Positions 1-9,000 of a stretch of 37,665 bases of DNA are shown piece by piece. Within the stretch, counting starts at the first letter, position 1. Every line of letters starts with the position of its first letter. The DNA comes from Phycisphaerae bacterium (GTDB lineage Bacteria; Planctomycetota; Phycisphaerae; UBA1845): the NCBI GenBank assembly GCA_030429365.1, contig JAUIEW010000018.1, forward strand, positions 1 through 37,665, in the 5' to 3' direction. Made by a program: the position numbers and the translations under genes. The notes under the pieces were generated by a model. It saw only the letters and a program-made list of their open reading frames with translations, was not told where the DNA came from and made no database searches.

Positions 1-1
1 G

Positions 2-2191
2 CCGGAACAGGTGGCGGCAGACCCGTTGGCACTTGACACCCGAAGCGACGTCTATGCGTTGGGCGTGCTGGCGTATGAAGTGCTCGTCGAACGTCTGCCA
101 TATGAATTGGGCAACCGAATGATTCACGAAGCCGCCCGCGTCATTCGCGAGGAAGAGCCGACGAGTATCGGAACGATCGATCGGACGCTGCGCGGTGATG
201 TGGAAACAATGCTCCACAAAGCCCTCGAGAAGGACAAGGCGCGCCGGTATCAATCGGCGGGCGAGTTCGCAGCAGACATTCGACACTTCTTAAATGACGA
301 ACCCATCGTCGCTCGGCCGGCAAGTACGTTTTATCAAGTGCAAAAGTTCGCGAAACGGCATCGGGCGTTGGTGTCGGGAATCGCAACGACATTCTTGGCA
401 CTCGTTGTCGGTTTGGCGGTGAGCATCAGTATGTATCTGGATGCAGAAAGTGCGCGTGCTTCGGCAAGCGAACAACGCACCATCGCTCAACAGGAAACCG
501 AGAATGCGAAGCAGGCGCGAGATGCCGAAAGCAAGCAGCGCCACATTGCCCAACAGGAAGCAGACAAAGCCAACGCCATCAACGATTTCATATTGACTGG
601 ATTGCTCGAAGGCTCGAATCCATGGAAAGCGCATGGTCGCGACGTTTCGATGGTGGACGTACTCGACAGCCTCGCAGGGTCGGCTTCGGAAACTTTCGCA
701 GACCAGCCTGCTCAGGAAGCCGAGAGTCGCCACACACTCGGTGTCACCTACCACGCCCTGGGCGACTTGGACAAAGCGGAGGAGCAACTCAGGATTGCCG
801 CGACACTTCGTCGCCAACTGCATCCCGAAGGCGATGAAGATCTGGCCGAGACTTTGCTCCAACTTGCGCTCACAGTGAACACGATCGGTCGATTTGAAGA
901 TGCAGTACCGATTTGCCGAGAAGCGATGACGATTCGTCAGAAGTTTTACGAGGATACGGAACTGCCCATGATCGAATGCAAGACAGCATTGGGGCAGATT
1001 CTGCTGCGGACCGGCGACTACCAAGCTGCCGAGCCGTTGCTTCGTGAAGCGCTCGATCACCGAAGGAAGTACTACGGTGATGATTTGAACTTGATCGCTC
1101 GCGGCGCGAACCAATTGGCCTCATTGCTGCACGATATCGATCGGAATGAAGAAGCCGAGCCGCTCATGCGCGAAGCGTATGATATTTGCATGAAGATCTC
1201 GCCGGATCATCCGGCGACAGCCAGTTGTATCGCTGACCTGGCGGCGGTCATTATCCGGCTGGGCCGCTCTGAAGAGGCGGTCAACCTGTATCGTCAATCA
1301 GTGGCGATGTACGCAAAGCACTTGGGCGAAGAGAACCATCGCACCCTTGGCATTAAACGCAACCTTGCCGACGCCCTTCGCAAGCAAGGTGACATCGAAG
1401 AAGCCGAGCAACTGTTGCGCGACGTTGTTGAAGCGAGTGAACGGACCATTGGAACGGAACATCCCGACACGCTGATCGCGCTGAACACCCTGGCACTACT
1501 GCTTCATCGATCCGACCGCACCGAAGAAGCCGCCCCGATCTACGCGAAGGTCATCGAGATTTCCAAGAAGACGCTCGGGGAAGATCATCGCGATACCTTA
1601 AGCGCAATCTACAACCTCGCATGGCTCCATCGCAATCTCGGCAAGCCTGAAATCGCAGAGCCGCTCTTTCGCGAAGTCGTGTCGGAGTTTCGAAAGAAAC
1701 TCGGCGATTCGCACAGTGACACGATCATGGTGATGGGGGGATTGGCCGAATGCCTCGTCGAACTGCAAAAACTAGAAGACGCAGAAACCATCCGCCGAGC
1801 GATCGTGGAAGCCAAGCAGCAGAAACTGGGCGAAAATGATCCGGGCCTCGCAAAACCCTTGAACAACTTGTCTGACGTGCTACTGGCCCAGCAGAAGTTC
1901 AAGGATGCGCAGCCGGTGATGATTCAATGCTTAAGCATTCTAGAAGCAGGCTCATTGGCGGGGCACTGGCAAGTGGCAGAACTGCGCAGCAAGCTGGGTG
2001 GTTGCCAGACCAATCTAAGCGAATTTGAAAAAGCGGAAGTGAACCTTTTGGAAAGCCTCAAAGCGATGGAAGACAATTCCGAGACGCCAGATCGCGCCAT
2101 CAACGATGCGCTCGATCGCACCATTGACTTGTACAAGTTGCTGGGGGATTCGAAGAAGGTTCAGCTCTACCAATCTCGCCACATTGATTGA
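2..2191 (+). CDS. Ser/Thr protein kinase with TPR domain, 5'-truncated
   Basis: The reading frame is open from the window edge, so the N-terminus and most of the kinase domain are missing. It enters at the PEQ of kinase subdomain VIII, followed by LDTRSDVYALG (subdomain IX) and the C-lobe. A juxtamembrane stretch ending in KRHR precedes one transmembrane helix at about residues 121-145 of the visible part. Next comes a charged, coiled-coil-like segment (repeated IAQQE and AKQARDAESK), then roughly ten TPR-type repeats of the NPH-A..L...GR..EAE class to the C-terminus. This is the planctomycete architecture of a cytoplasmic kinase, a membrane anchor and a TPR sensor or scaffold region. The gene runs tail to tail with a close paralogue on the other strand; only 59 bases separate the stop codons. 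Identification is secure. Substrate and signal are unknown. Confidence 0.9.
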   Translation, partial: PEQVAADPLALDTRSDVYALGVLAYEVLVERLPYELGNRMIHEAARVIREEEPTSIGTIDRTLRGDVETMLHKALEKDKARRYQSAGEFAADIRHFLNDEPIVARPASTFYQVQKFAKRHRALVSGIATTFLALVVGLAVSISMYLDAESARASASEQRTIAQQETENAKQARDAESKQRHIAQQEADKANAINDFILTGLLEGSNPWKAHGRDVSMVDVLDSLAGSASETFADQPAQEAESRHTLGVTYHALGDLDKAEEQLRIAATLRRQLHPEGDEDLAETLLQLALTVNTIGRFEDAVPICREAMTIRQKFYEDTELPMIECKTALGQILLRTGDYQAAEPLLREALDHRRKYYGDDLNLIARGANQLASLLHDIDRNEEAEPLMREAYDICMKISPDHPATASCIADLAAVIIRLGRSEEAVNLYRQSVAMYAKHLGEENHRTLGIKRNLADALRKQGDIEEAEQLLRDVVEASERTIGTEHPDTLIALNTLALLLHRSDRTEEAAPIYAKVIEISKKTLGEDHRDTLSAIYNLAWLHRNLGKPEIAEPLFREVVSEFRKKLGDSHSDTIMVMGGLAECLVELQKLEDAETIRRAIVEAKQQKLGENDPGLAKPLNNLSDVLLAQQKFKDAQPVMIQCLSILEAGSLAGHWQVAELRSKLGGCQTNLSEFEKAEVNLLESLKAMEDNSETPDRAINDALDRTIDLYKLLGDSKKVQLYQSRHID

Positions 2192-2250
2192 CATGGCGCC
2201 AGGCCATTCAGGTAAGCGTATCGAACCATCGGAAACCTATGGCAGAATCT

Positions 2251-5103
2251 TCACTCTTCAAGTGCGGCAATCGCTTCGATCAGACGCTTCGCGCTGTCGC
2301 TATCTTTCGTTCCGGCAACCGCGTCGTACGTGTCGCGCAAGAGCGTCACCGCTTCCTCGTGCTTACCGCCTAGCTTCATGACCGCGGCCAAGTCGAGCGT
2401 ATCCTGGACTACTCTGAAATGCGTCGGCCCGAGCGACTGACGCCGTTGGGCTAATACGATAGCGTAGTGACGCTCCGCGTCTGCGTAGCGATGCTGGGCT
2501 TCGTGGATTTTCGCGAGATTCTTGTGCGCGGCAATGGCGCGTGGGCTATCGCCTCCGAGCGTACGCTCCACGACCGCCAGGTTCTCGGTCAGCAAGGTAA
2601 ACGCATCGGTATAGCGCTCCTGCTCAATGTAGAGCGCCGCGAGATTTCCGGAAATGGTCAGTGTTCGAGGGTGCTCATCTCCCAGCTCGCGCATCGAGAT
2701 TTCAAGGGCCTGTTTGTACAGAGCCTCAGCATCGTCGTCGCGCCTCTGAGCCACGAAAACCGATGCGAGATTGTTCATGGTGGCCAGCGTCTCCGAATGC
2801 CCTTCACCCAGTTGCTCGCGCTGCACGTCTAGCGCCTGCGACAGTACTTCCTCGGCCTCCGTTGTCCGGCCCAGTTCGTCCAGCAGCGCTCCGAGGTTGC
2901 TGAGATCCTGCGCCACCATGGGGTGATTGTCGCCAAAGTCACGGCGGTCGATTTCGAGCAGCCTACGCAACAACGGCTCAGCTTCGGCGTACTGGCCCGC
3001 GTCCTGCAAAGCTAGCGCGAGGTTATTGATGAGGGCGGCGAGCCTGGCGTTGTCGGGGCCCCACAGTTTGGAACCCAGTGCGAGCCCCTCACGCAGGCGC
3101 AATTGTGCCGTTGCGTGGTCACCTTGGTTGCGTAAGGCAAGACCGAGCGCGTTCAACCCGTACACAACGTTGGGGTGGTCGGCGCCGTGCGCGCGGCGAT
3201 TGATCTCAAGTGCTTCGCCATAAAGCGATGCGGCTTCTTCATAGTTGCCACGGGCCAGCGCAACGCTTCCGAGATTGTGGAGTTTGTTGGCGGCATGATG
3301 GGTCGTGTCCTCTTTGAGCTTGCGCAAGATGGCGAGCGACTCACGGAGCAGGGTGTCAGCCGAGTCGAGATCCTCTGTACGCAGATACACCTCCGCAAGG
3401 TTGGAAGCACTCTCCGCTACGTCGGGGTGGTCGTTGCCGAGCAGCGCGCGGCGCGTATCAAGCACCTCACGAAACAGGGCTTCCGCCTCGGCATGATCCC
3501 CACGTTCGAGAAGCGTCCGCGCCATCAATCGCGCCGTCGCTGCGGTCTCCAGATGCATGTCGCCATAGGCCTCGCGCTGAGTGGCCAGGGCGTTTTCTAT
3601 CAGCGGCGTCGCCGGCTCGAGCAGACCGAGATTCTGATAGACCTCGCCCATGAGGGACATCATCCGAGCCTGCACCACCGGCTGATTGGCAAGTTCGTCC
3701 GCGATGCGAGCCGCGCCCCGGTCGAGCAACTGCCGCGCCGTAATCTCACCGCCGCGCGCCTCGCTTGGATCGGCGAATTCGAACAGCCCGGTCAGAAAGC
3801 TGTTGACGGCCTGGGCGATGGCTGCCTGCCGATTGGCCTTGTTTCGCTCCTGTCTCGCCTCAAAAAGACCATAAGTTGCAGTCGTCGCGCCGGCGACCAG
3901 GGCGATGAAAGTAATCAGGACAGCCGCTGCCATTCCGCGATGGCGCTGGGCAAAGCGGGTGAGTTGGTAGAGGGTGCTCGGCGGTCGCGCATCGATCGGC
4001 TGACGTTGCAAATGCCGGCGGATGTCAGCTGCAAACTCGGCAGCGGACGCGTACCTTCGGTCGCGATCCTTGTCGATCGCCTTGAGTACGATCGTCTCGA
4101 TATCGCCACGGTAGTCGCGGTTGATCGTGCGCAGGCTCGTCGGGGATTGCTCGCGGATGATGTGTACAGCGTCCGCAATCGATCGGCCGCTGAGATCATA
4201 GGGTAGCTGGCCGGCGAGCAATTCGTAGAGCAACATGCCGAGCGCGTAAACGTCGGATCTCGTATCCAACTGGCTCGCGTCGGCGTTGGCTTGCTCAGGG
4301 CTCATGTATTGCAGCGTCCCGATCAGTTGCCCGATGTCTGTCTGCTGCGTTGTGACCTGCATGTCGGAATCGGTGACGCGAGCCACGCCGAAATCGAGCA
4401 CCTTGGGTTGCCCTGATTCAGTCACCAGGATATTGGGCGGCTTCAAATCGCGATGGATGACGCCCTTCTGATGGGCGTACTGTACGGCGTCACATAACTT
4501 GCAGAAGAGCTCGAGGATCGAACGAACGCCAAGCTTCTGTTTCCGCAAGTACTCAGTGATCGGCACCCCATCCACGAATTCCATCGCGAGAAACGGCTGA
4601 ACCGTTTCACCGACCGGCGCGCTACCTGCTTCGTAGATCTGGGCGATCCCGGGATGCTGAAGACTGCCGAGAACTTGCGCTTCGAGCTCGAACCGGCGGA
4701 AGACCTGTCGCCGGGTCATCGTATTGCGTATGACCTTCAGCGCCACCCGGCGGCGCGGGCGCTCCTGTTCAGCCTCGAACACAATGCCCATGCCACCCTC
4801 TCCGAGGCATCGGATCACGCGATAATTGCCGACGCGATCCGGTATGGCGCTATCCGGATGGGGTGCTTCTTCCCAGGCGGCATCGGCGACAGCTTGAAGA
4901 AGATTCGCGACGTCGCTTCCTGATTGTTCCGGGTCGACAACGGAAGTCGTCCGCGAATCCTGTGCGAGCATAGCCTCGACCGACGCGCGCAGATTGGCGT
5001 CTCCGCCGCAAGCGCGATCGAGATAGGATGCGCGCTCCTCCGGCATCAGAGAGCACGCTTCGTTGAACAGCCGTTCGATTTTCTGGAATCGTTCGGAACT
5101 CAC
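2251..5103 (-). CDS. Membrane-anchored Ser/Thr protein kinase with TPR repeats
   Basis: A 950-aa protein. I place the start at a GTG that overlaps the stop of the upstream ECF sigma gene as GTGA; an upstream extension in this frame would run through the sigma coding region. A short N-terminal helical region (RFQKIERLFNEA) precedes the kinase domain at about residues 94-370: glycine loop GEGGMG, lysine in VALKV (K123), HRDLKPPN at 217-224, DFG at 237-239, SPEQ at 268-271, and LDTRSDVYALG. All catalytic residues are present. One transmembrane helix lies at about 391-411. The C-terminal half consists of about ten TPR repeats. The GTGA overlap implies translational coupling to the sigma factor, so the kinase (or its TPR part) plausibly controls that sigma factor. 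It is a close paralogue of the truncated kinase at the left edge. Confidence 0.93.
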   Translation of the reverse strand: MSSERFQKIERLFNEACSLMPEERASYLDRACGGDANLRASVEAMLAQDSRTTSVVDPEQSGSDVANLLQAVADAAWEEAPHPDSAIPDRVGNYRVIRCLGEGGMGIVFEAEQERPRRRVALKVIRNTMTRRQVFRRFELEAQVLGSLQHPGIAQIYEAGSAPVGETVQPFLAMEFVDGVPITEYLRKQKLGVRSILELFCKLCDAVQYAHQKGVIHRDLKPPNILVTESGQPKVLDFGVARVTDSDMQVTTQQTDIGQLIGTLQYMSPEQANADASQLDTRSDVYALGMLLYELLAGQLPYDLSGRSIADAVHIIREQSPTSLRTINRDYRGDIETIVLKAIDKDRDRRYASAAEFAADIRRHLQRQPIDARPPSTLYQLTRFAQRHRGMAAAVLITFIALVAGATTATYGLFEARQERNKANRQAAIAQAVNSFLTGLFEFADPSEARGGEITARQLLDRGAARIADELANQPVVQARMMSLMGEVYQNLGLLEPATPLIENALATQREAYGDMHLETAATARLMARTLLERGDHAEAEALFREVLDTRRALLGNDHPDVAESASNLAEVYLRTEDLDSADTLLRESLAILRKLKEDTTHHAANKLHNLGSVALARGNYEEAASLYGEALEINRRAHGADHPNVVYGLNALGLALRNQGDHATAQLRLREGLALGSKLWGPDNARLAALINNLALALQDAGQYAEAEPLLRRLLEIDRRDFGDNHPMVAQDLSNLGALLDELGRTTEAEEVLSQALDVQREQLGEGHSETLATMNNLASVFVAQRRDDDAEALYKQALEISMRELGDEHPRTLTISGNLAALYIEQERYTDAFTLLTENLAVVERTLGGDSPRAIAAHKNLAKIHEAQHRYADAERHYAIVLAQRRQSLGPTHFRVVQDTLDLAAVMKLGGKHEEAVTLLRDTYDAVAGTKDSDSAKRLIEAIAALEE

Positions 5104-5669
5104 GACGGGAGATCCCCTTGGAGCTTCGCCCCCAACCAGGCGCGCGCAACGCGCCAGTCGCGCTCGACAGTCGTAACCGAAATCTCCAGCGCCTCTGCAA
5201 TCTCCTCGATTGTCATCCCGCCCAGAAACCGGCACTCGACGATACGCACCTTGCGCTCATCCAACCGGCCAAGTTCGTCGAGTGCTTCGTTGAGAGCGAG
5301 GAGGTCGAAGTCCGGGCCTACGTCGGAGGCTTGACAGTCGCTGAGTGTTATCCGCTGCCAGTTGCTACCCCGTTTGTGCGTCTGCTTGCCGCGCGCGTGA
5401 TCGATGAGGATCTGCCGCATCGCGGTTGCTGCGACGGCGAGAAAATGGCCTCGCCCAGTCCACGTGCGTTCCGGCTTTGCCACCAGGCGAGCGTATGCTT
5501 CATGCACCAATGCGGTTGGCTGAAGCGTTTGATTTGGGTTCCCGCGTTTCAACTGGGAGCGTGCCAACGATCTCAGCTCTTCGTAGAGGATGGGGAGGAG
5601 TTGGTCCAGGACCGAGTCGCTGCCCGCCTTGTGCTGCTCCAGGATTCTTGTGACGTCGTTGCGACTCAT
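5100..5669 (-). CDS. ECF-type RNA polymerase sigma factor
   Basis: A 189-aa sigma-70 family protein of the short ECF type common next to planctomycete kinases. The start chosen is the ATG giving MSRNDVTRIL; a longer in-frame start at 5747 exists, but the extra residues are not family-like. Region 2 is visible as LYEELRSLARSQL, ALVHEAYARLV, GHFLAVAATAMRQILIDHAR. Region 4 is visible as FLGGMTIEEIAEALEISVTTVERDWRVARAWL, a clear helix-turn-helix (read here in parts). There is no sigma 1.1 or region 3. The stop overlaps the start of the TPR kinase gene, so the two are co-translated. Transcription diverges from the large lipoprotein gene at 6036, a candidate target. No anti-sigma factor is encoded nearby, consistent with control by the kinase. 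Confidence 0.92.
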   Translation of the reverse strand: MSRNDVTRILEQHKAGSDSVLDQLLPILYEELRSLARSQLKRGNPNQTLQPTALVHEAYARLVAKPERTWTGRGHFLAVAATAMRQILIDHARGKQTHKRGSNWQRITLSDCQASDVGPDFDLLALNEALDELGRLDERKVRIVECRFLGGMTIEEIAEALEISVTTVERDWRVARAWLGAKLQGDLPS

Positions 5670-6035
5670 TGACGGTTTTCGTCTCGTTTGTTGATTGAGG
5701 AGATGGCCAAACGCGTGACATGCCCGTCTTCCACGCCCGTCTTCCATGCGGTTATCGAACGCCCACAGTATAGCCGATAGTGCCGATTCTGACCCATTTC
5801 GACGCCATCCCCAAAAAACGAAGGATTCTCCGACCGCTTCTCGTGGACACCAGTGGAGAGGTATTGCCCGTCACGAGGACAGCACGCCAGCCTGAATGCG
5901 CATTGGTGCCATTGGGCGGCTGGCGTGCCTCAGTCTCCATTCCGTGGCGAGGCCAACACCACTCCCGCAGAAACGAAATCGATACGGGCTGGTTCGGAAA
6001 TGGACGCAGGTTCGGAAATGGACAAGGAGAAGGCA
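5670..6035. other. Divergent intergenic region
   Basis: This 366-base spacer separates the minus-strand sigma/kinase pair from the plus-strand lipoprotein gene, so it must hold promoters for both. I do not see a convincing -35/-10 pair on either strand. The only clear structure is a tandem 15-bp repeat at its right end, listed separately. Confidence 0.5.
5991..6023 (+). repeat. Tandem 15-bp direct repeat in leader
   Basis: Two perfect copies of GGTTCGGAAATGGAC (5991-6005 and 6009-6023) with an 18-base period. They end next to the ribosome binding site AGGAGAAGG (6025-6033) of the lipoprotein gene. The period is a multiple of three, so the duplication would also keep frame if translation began further upstream. 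Confidence 0.9.
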
Positions 6036-9000
6036 ATGAGATTCAACCGTTGTAAACATGGACATCGATTCTGGCAGTTTCGACGTATCGCAAAGTCTGG
6101 AAGGTATTGGGCCACCGTTGTGGCCATCCTGGGATTTGCCGTGGGGCTCACTTCGTCTGGTTGCGGCGCGAGCGCAACGGAGACGTCGACCGATCAATCG
6201 GGCGCAGACATGCCTGCAACCACGACCGATTCGACCAACACTGGCGGTTCGACGACCCCGAGTGGACCTGGGAATCCGACCGACTCGCAGACGCCCGGCG
6301 AATCGGGCGACAACGAAACGCCAGATCAATCGGTTGCTGCACCTGCATCTGATGGCTCGAGCGGCGACCTGATCTTCCTGAGTCAGGAGGCCCCGCCGTT
6401 TCAAACGGGCATCATGACACCGTTCAGCGCAGCGGCCAGCCAAACCTTCGTATTGGCACAGCCGCCGCGCGCGGAGACCGACGTGTCGTTCGTGGTGACG
6501 GCATCTGCGAATCTGGGCGGCAGCAATCGGTTCCTCAGCGTCTTCGCCAACAACCAGGAACTGGCGACGCTCTTCAATGACGATAGTGGTGATAATTGCG
6601 CGGAGCCGCCGAATGAACACGCGTTCACGATCACGTCGGCCGAATACAACGCACTCCTCGATCTGAACGGCGACATCCGAGTCGATCTGATCGCGTCGCC
6701 CAACATGAATGGGGCCGATTGTTCACCCTACTCTTTCGTCATGGTACGCATCGAGTATTGCGGCGGCGCGGATTGCGACGGCAACGGTGTCGCGGATAAT
6801 TGCGAAATCCAGAATGCCGTCGCGGAAGACCTCAATGACAACGGCCTGCCCGACAAGTGCGATCTGAACATCATCTCGGTCAACCCCGACTCCGGCCCAA
6901 CCGAAGGCGGTACGGTCGTATCGATTCACGGAAAGGGGTTCTCGGAAGACACCGCAGTACTCTTCGGCGGAACGATTGCGTCCGAGGTCCAGGTCGTGAA
7001 CTCGGAATACATGACAGCGGTCGTCCCGAGTCGCCAGGGCGGGTCGGCTGACGTGCTGGTCTCGAAGTTCGACGGAGTGCAACTGTCAGCCACCTTGCCC
7101 AGCGCCTACTCGTACTACGTCCTTCCACCTGACAACGGCGCCGACTCGGATTCGGACGGACGGACCGACGTTGAGGAAATGCAGGGCTATGAGATCGCGG
7201 TGGACCTCTTTGGATTCGGACTCGGCAACAATGGTGGAAACCTTGTCCGAAGGACTGTGTTCAGCGATCCCCATGATGCAGACACCGACGACGATGGTCT
7301 GCGCGACGGCGACGAAGCACTCATCGGAACGGATGCTCGTGACCCGGACACCGATCGCGACGGTTGGAGTGACTTGAAGGAGGTCAACATCGAACTCACC
7401 AGTCCGGTCAGCGTCGATACCGACGGCGACGCGCGAGGTCCGGAGGGCAACCTCCCGCCAAACTCTTCACTCTTCGATCCGGCTGAACGCGTCGAGGTTT
7501 TCGATTCGCATGGCGGACTTTTTTACGGCGGCACTTCGCCACTCCTCGACGACACCGACGGCGACGGCGTAACAGACTACGACGAATTCGCCAATCCGAT
7601 CCGCAGCCCGTTGCTGGCTGACGTCCCGCAGGTGAAAGTGGATTTCGTCGGTGAACTGACGATGACTCTGGACGTTTCGCTCGCCCAGGGGACATCGGTC
7701 ACGCAGGGGAAGCAGTACGGTCTCGTTGAGTCGGAAGGATCGACGACGACAAGCAGCAACGAATCAACGTGGGAGAATTCGCTTGAGTTTTCCCAGTCGC
7801 TCGAGGTGGCTGCCGGTTACGAAGCCGGGCCAACAGGTGGCGGTAGCGTTGAGGTGTCCGTCGGTGTTTCTGCGACGCAGGGATTCACCGAAGGTGGATC
7901 CACATCCTGGTCCGAAGCGTCCACGCAGGAAGTGCAGAATTCGTTCCTCGATATTCAGGAGGAATCCGCGACACAGGAGCAGACGATCAATGGCGGCACA
8001 GTGACGGCAGGCATTCGGATCATCAATGAGGGCAACGTAGCGTTCACGCTCGAAAATCTGCTGCTGACAGCCAGTCTGATCGACCAATCTGCCCGCGATG
8101 GGTTGCGTGCTATCGCCTCACTGCGGCCGGGTGTCAGCAACGTCACGCTCTCCGCGTTTGATCAAACCGGCGTACTGGCTGTGCAGACCGATGTTGGGCG
8201 TATCGGAGCGGAGCAGATTCTCGCTCTGATGGCCGACCCCAGCGCTCTGTTGATCGACATCGCAACGTTCGATCTGCTGGACGCGGAAGGGCGAAGTTTC
8301 GCTTTTCTGAATGACATCACCAACGCACGAACCGCAACGCTGATTCTCGACCAAGGCTTGGATCGTCCCATAGAGCGCTATCGTGTCGCCACAGAAGTCG
8401 CTCGCAATCCTGACGGTACGGCCGCGGGCATCACCGTGGGTGAAGTGCTCACCAAGATTCTGGGGATTCCGTTCGAAATGGAGCCTCGCATTGGCTCAGT
8501 CGATCCCGATTTCCCCAATGGTGTCAAGATTCTCACGAAGGTCCGCGATCGCGAGTTGACTGTTGATCTGGGCGCGGCGAACGATCCAACCGACGACGAA
8601 GCGCTCGCGTTCTGGGCTGTTTTTGGCACCTTTGCGGACGCGGGGGATCAAACCATTGATTTTAACGATCTCGTTCTCAAGGCTGGCGACACCATCATGC
8701 TCGTCTACACCGAAGACCGCGACGACGACGGCGTGTTCAAGCGCGAGGAATTCATGTATGGCAGTTCCGACAACGATTCCGACAGCGACGGCGACACCCT
8801 GAACGATTTTCTCGAGATCCGAACGGGCTGGGATATCGTCGTTGCCGGCAACCACCCGCAACTCAGTGGACTGAAACACGTCTTCCCCGACCCGACACGG
8901 GAGAATGTCGATCAGGACCAGCTTACCGACCCGCAAGAGATGGTGGCTGGCACCGATCCAAAGAACCCCGACACCGATGGCGATGGCTTGATCGACGGCG

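Noticed and set aside
290-1114. Long minus-strand open frame opposite the truncated kinase
   Set aside because: It mirrors the TPR coding sequence, has no ribosome binding site and no family resemblance; a shadow of the real gene.
2193-2207. Hairpin ATGGC-GCCAG-GCCAT between convergent kinases as terminator
   Set aside because: Only a 5-bp stem and no T-run on either strand.
3175-4206. 343-codon plus-strand open frame
   Set aside because: It lies entirely inside the minus-strand kinase gene, whose kinase and TPR motifs are unmistakable.
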